Below, piece after piece: positions 60,816 through 64,000 of a stretch of DNA of 64,000 bases. The stretch comes from Rhizomucor pusillus. Its lineage: Eukaryota > Mucoromycota > Mucoromycetes > Mucorales > Lichtheimiaceae. How positions within the stretch are numbered: position 1 is the stretch's first letter; each line of letters starts with the position of its first letter. A model generated the notes under the pieces. It searched no databases, had not been told where the DNA came from, and saw only the letters and a program-made list of their open reading frames with translations. A program made the position numbers and the translations under genes. Location of the stretch: positions 62,001 through 126,000 of the forward strand of contig FWWN02000610.1 of NCBI GenBank assembly GCA_900175165.2, written 5' to 3'.

Positions 60816-63174
60816 ATGACTGTCAATACTACCGACCGCGTTTCTGCGCTGCGTGCGCTAATGAAGTCTCCAGAATACGGCGTCGATGCCTTGTAAGCTT
60901 TACACAGTCCCTGGTCTCAATGAAATGGCGGTCCTCATTGTTGATTGCACACAGCCTTATCCCTTCCGAAGATGCTCACCAGGTACAGCTTGAGTCCTAA
61001 AACCCACAGGAAACATATTGAGTTGCGCTCGATAGAGTGAATATATCGCTGATTGCGACAAACGTCGGCATTGGATTTCTGGTTTTACTGGCTCGGCTGG
61101 TACGCAAAAGCATGCTCATCTAGTATCCATGTCATTTTCTCACGCTCTCTTGATTTCAGGCTTTGCGATTGTGTCTGCAAAAGAAGCTGCCTTGTTCACT
61201 GATGGAAGATATTTCCTGCAAGCATCCGAGCAGCTCGATTCAAACTGGACATTGATGAAACAGGGGTTGCCAGGCGTACCTACGTGGCAAGAATATCTAG
61301 TGAAGGTACGATGGAAAAAAACTACTGCTACGAAAACGGTGACGATTAATACGAGCGCGATTGAGTAGAATTTGCCTCGAGGCTCAAAGATTGGTCTTGA
61401 TCCTTGCTTAATTACTGCATGTAAGGATTTCATGCACAACAGCACTGGAATTGTATTAAACATAGGGCAATGTAGCCGATGCTCATCAACTGCAAACAAG
61501 TCTGAAGACAGTCGAATCCTCGCTCGTTCCTATCCATGAGAACCTTGTCGACAAAGTATGGGGTAAAGAGCGCCCGGGACCTCCCATGGATCCAGTCTTC
61601 GTCCATCCCATAAAATTTGCTGGTACGTATTTGGGCAATCGACACAGACCGATTATCAAAAATGGTAATTGAATCCTTTTAAGGCAAATCGCATACCGAA
61701 AAGCTGGAAGCCGTACGGAAACACATTACTGAGAAAGATGCCCACGGCATCATTGTATCTGCCCTGGACGAAATTGCCTGGCTCTTCAACTTGCGTGGCT
61801 CGGATGTAGAATGCAACCCCGTCTTCTATTCATATGCCATCGTCACCAAGGATGACGCCATCCTGTACGTAGAACCTTCTAAAGTTACAGATGAAGTTAA
61901 GCAACACCTTGGCGACCAAGTGACTTTGAAACCATACTCTGCGGCATTCGATGATCTCCGCCAACTCAAAGAAACGCTTACGCGATCCGGCAAAAAACTC
62001 TTGACAAACCCAAAGACAAGCTTAGCCGTTGAAGTCGCTGTTGGCGAGGTGCGTGTGTGTCTGCGTGCGCTTGTTGGTGTTTCAATGCCTAAATTATTCC
62101 ATAGTCCAATGTATTGGAGGAACGCTCGGTGATCAACGATGCCAAGGCTATCAAGAACGAGGCAGAGCTTAATGGCATGCGCGAATGCCATCTTCGTGAC
62201 GGCGCAGCACTTGTGCGATTCTTTGCATGGTTGGAGAAACAATTGGCATCTGGAGTGCAATTGGACGAGGTGGATGCAGCTGACCAGTTGGAGAAATTCC
62301 GTGCAGAACAGAGAGACTACGTCGGCTTGTCTTTCGATACCATTTCTGCAACCGGATCTAACGGCGCAATCATCCATTACAAGCCTGAAAAGGGTAATTG
62401 CAAGGTCATTGATCCTAAACAGATCTATCTTTGCGATTCTGGTGGACAGTACAGAGACGGCACTACCGATGTGACTAGAACTTACCACTTTGGCGAGCCC
62501 ACGGCTTACGAAAAGCGCTGCTTCACTCGTGTTTTGCAGGGACACATTGCAATTGATTCTGCTGTATTCCCTAGAGGCACTACAGGTAACCATCGCTGCG
62601 GATAATCACAAATGATATCGCTTCTCCTTACATCAAGAACAGGTTATCTGTTAGATCCTTTTGCACGACATGCGTTGTGGAAAGACGGTCTCGACTTCCG
62701 TCATGGCACCGGCCACGGCGTCGGATCCTTCTTGAATGTACACGAAGGCCCTCAAGGCATTGGTGTCCGCATTGCATACAATGACACTCCTTTGGCAGCT
62801 GGCATGACACTTACGGATGGTATGTCTATTTCGGGAAACTATGATCGTAGAACACGCATATGGCTAATAATTCGGCGGCATCTCTAGAACCTGGCTACTA
62901 CGAAGATGGCAAATTCGGTATTCGTATTGAGAATACTATCCTCGTTCGTGAGGCAAATACTCCTCACAATTTCGGTGATCGAGGATATCTTGGTTTTGAA
63001 CACGTCACAGTCGTCCCTATGGGCCTGAAACTAATTGATGTCGATTTACTTTCGCCCGAGGAAAAGAAATGGGTAAATGACTATCACGCAGAATGTCTGG
63101 CGAAATTGGAGCCCTTAGTAGCCTCAGACCCTGATGCAGTCGCATGGTTAAAGAAAGAGACTGTGCCTATTTAA
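60816..63174 (+). CDS. Cytosolic Xaa-Pro aminopeptidase (aminopeptidase P, M24B)
   Basis: A many-exon gene, including a 28-nt exon (60955-60982). It begins [20 protein letters not shown], with [10 protein letters not shown] built across the tiny exon, then [20 protein letters not shown]. The catalytic M24 domain has the five metal ligands in place: the two Asp in [20 protein letters not shown], His in [20 protein letters not shown], Glu in [16 protein letters not shown], and Glu in [12 protein letters not shown]. It removes N-terminal residues before proline and is Mn-dependent in relatives. The full length is about 610 residues, near the family norm. No targeting signal is seen. Confidence 0.93.
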
Positions 63175-63304
63175 AAGTCATTTTTGAATAAAGTCTATCT
63201 CTGTCCAAATTGAGCAGCGGAGCGGGGTGACGTTGGAGGGGGATTGCGTGTCCCTTTTGCGGCGAACTCGAAATTCACGCGTTCTTTAACACAGAGTCTT
63301 TTAA

Positions 63305-64000
<696 letters not shown>

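Overview
The window is nuclear DNA of a filamentous fungus, most likely an early-diverging Mucoromycota (zygomycete) species. Genes are compact and cut by many short introns (about 45-90 nt, GTAAGT/GTATGT donors). Recognisable products are eukaryotic and fungal: NDC80, a CAP-Gly protein, DPH3, a BAP31/Yet protein, an ERT1-type Zn2Cys6 factor, SDS3, and a fungal MAG-type secreted glycoprotein. No tRNA, rRNA, CRISPR array or recognisable transposon was found. Genus cannot be fixed from the sequence alone.

Region 1 (1-21 kb) is a secretome-like accessory region. A MAG-type secreted glycoprotein (984-2121) is followed by an expanded family of nine small secreted proteins (SSP1-SSP9). Each has a 20-residue signal peptide beginning MFRSTLF, a Lys-Arg (Kex2-type) site a few residues after the signal peptide, an acidic mature part and one phase-1 intron at the same place. 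SSP1 is on the minus strand; SSP2-SSP9 are in tandem on the plus strand, often 1.4-1.55 kb apart. Copies 2-7 have short tails. Copies 1, 8 and 9, at the outer ends, have long His/Asp/Tyr-rich tails encoded by exon 2. All share a TATA box 54-95 nt before the ATG and most share a 5' leader motif. Between SSP6 and SSP7 lies a decayed gene. Between SSP7 and SSP8 lies a many-exon MFS (DHA2-like) transporter with one apparent frameshift.

Region 2 (21-34 kb) holds housekeeping genes: a hotdog thioesterase, DPH3, a BAP31-like ER protein, an ELM1-like protein, a Sel1-repeat DSF2/SKT5-like protein, delta-1-pyrroline-5-carboxylate dehydrogenase, and an EDC1/PNRC-type decapping activator. A long purine-rich tract lies beyond the last.

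Region 3 (36-52 kb) holds a CLIP-170-like CAP-Gly protein directly followed by kinetochore NDC80, an unrecognised protein, a type II membrane glycosyltransferase-like protein, an ERT1-like regulator, a 93-residue unknown protein with a GC-AG intron, dihydrofolate reductase and a small possible membrane protein.

Region 4 (52-64 kb) holds a UPF0658-like multi-pass membrane protein, about 3 kb of unresolved minus-strand coding fragments, an SDS3-like Sin3/HDAC subunit, a ZCCHC10-like protein with a Ser/Arg-rich tail, cytosolic Xaa-Pro aminopeptidase, and the 5' part of a proteasome alpha subunit (PSMA6/SCL1) running off the end.

The most unusual content is the SSP array. I do not recognise the family and give it no function.
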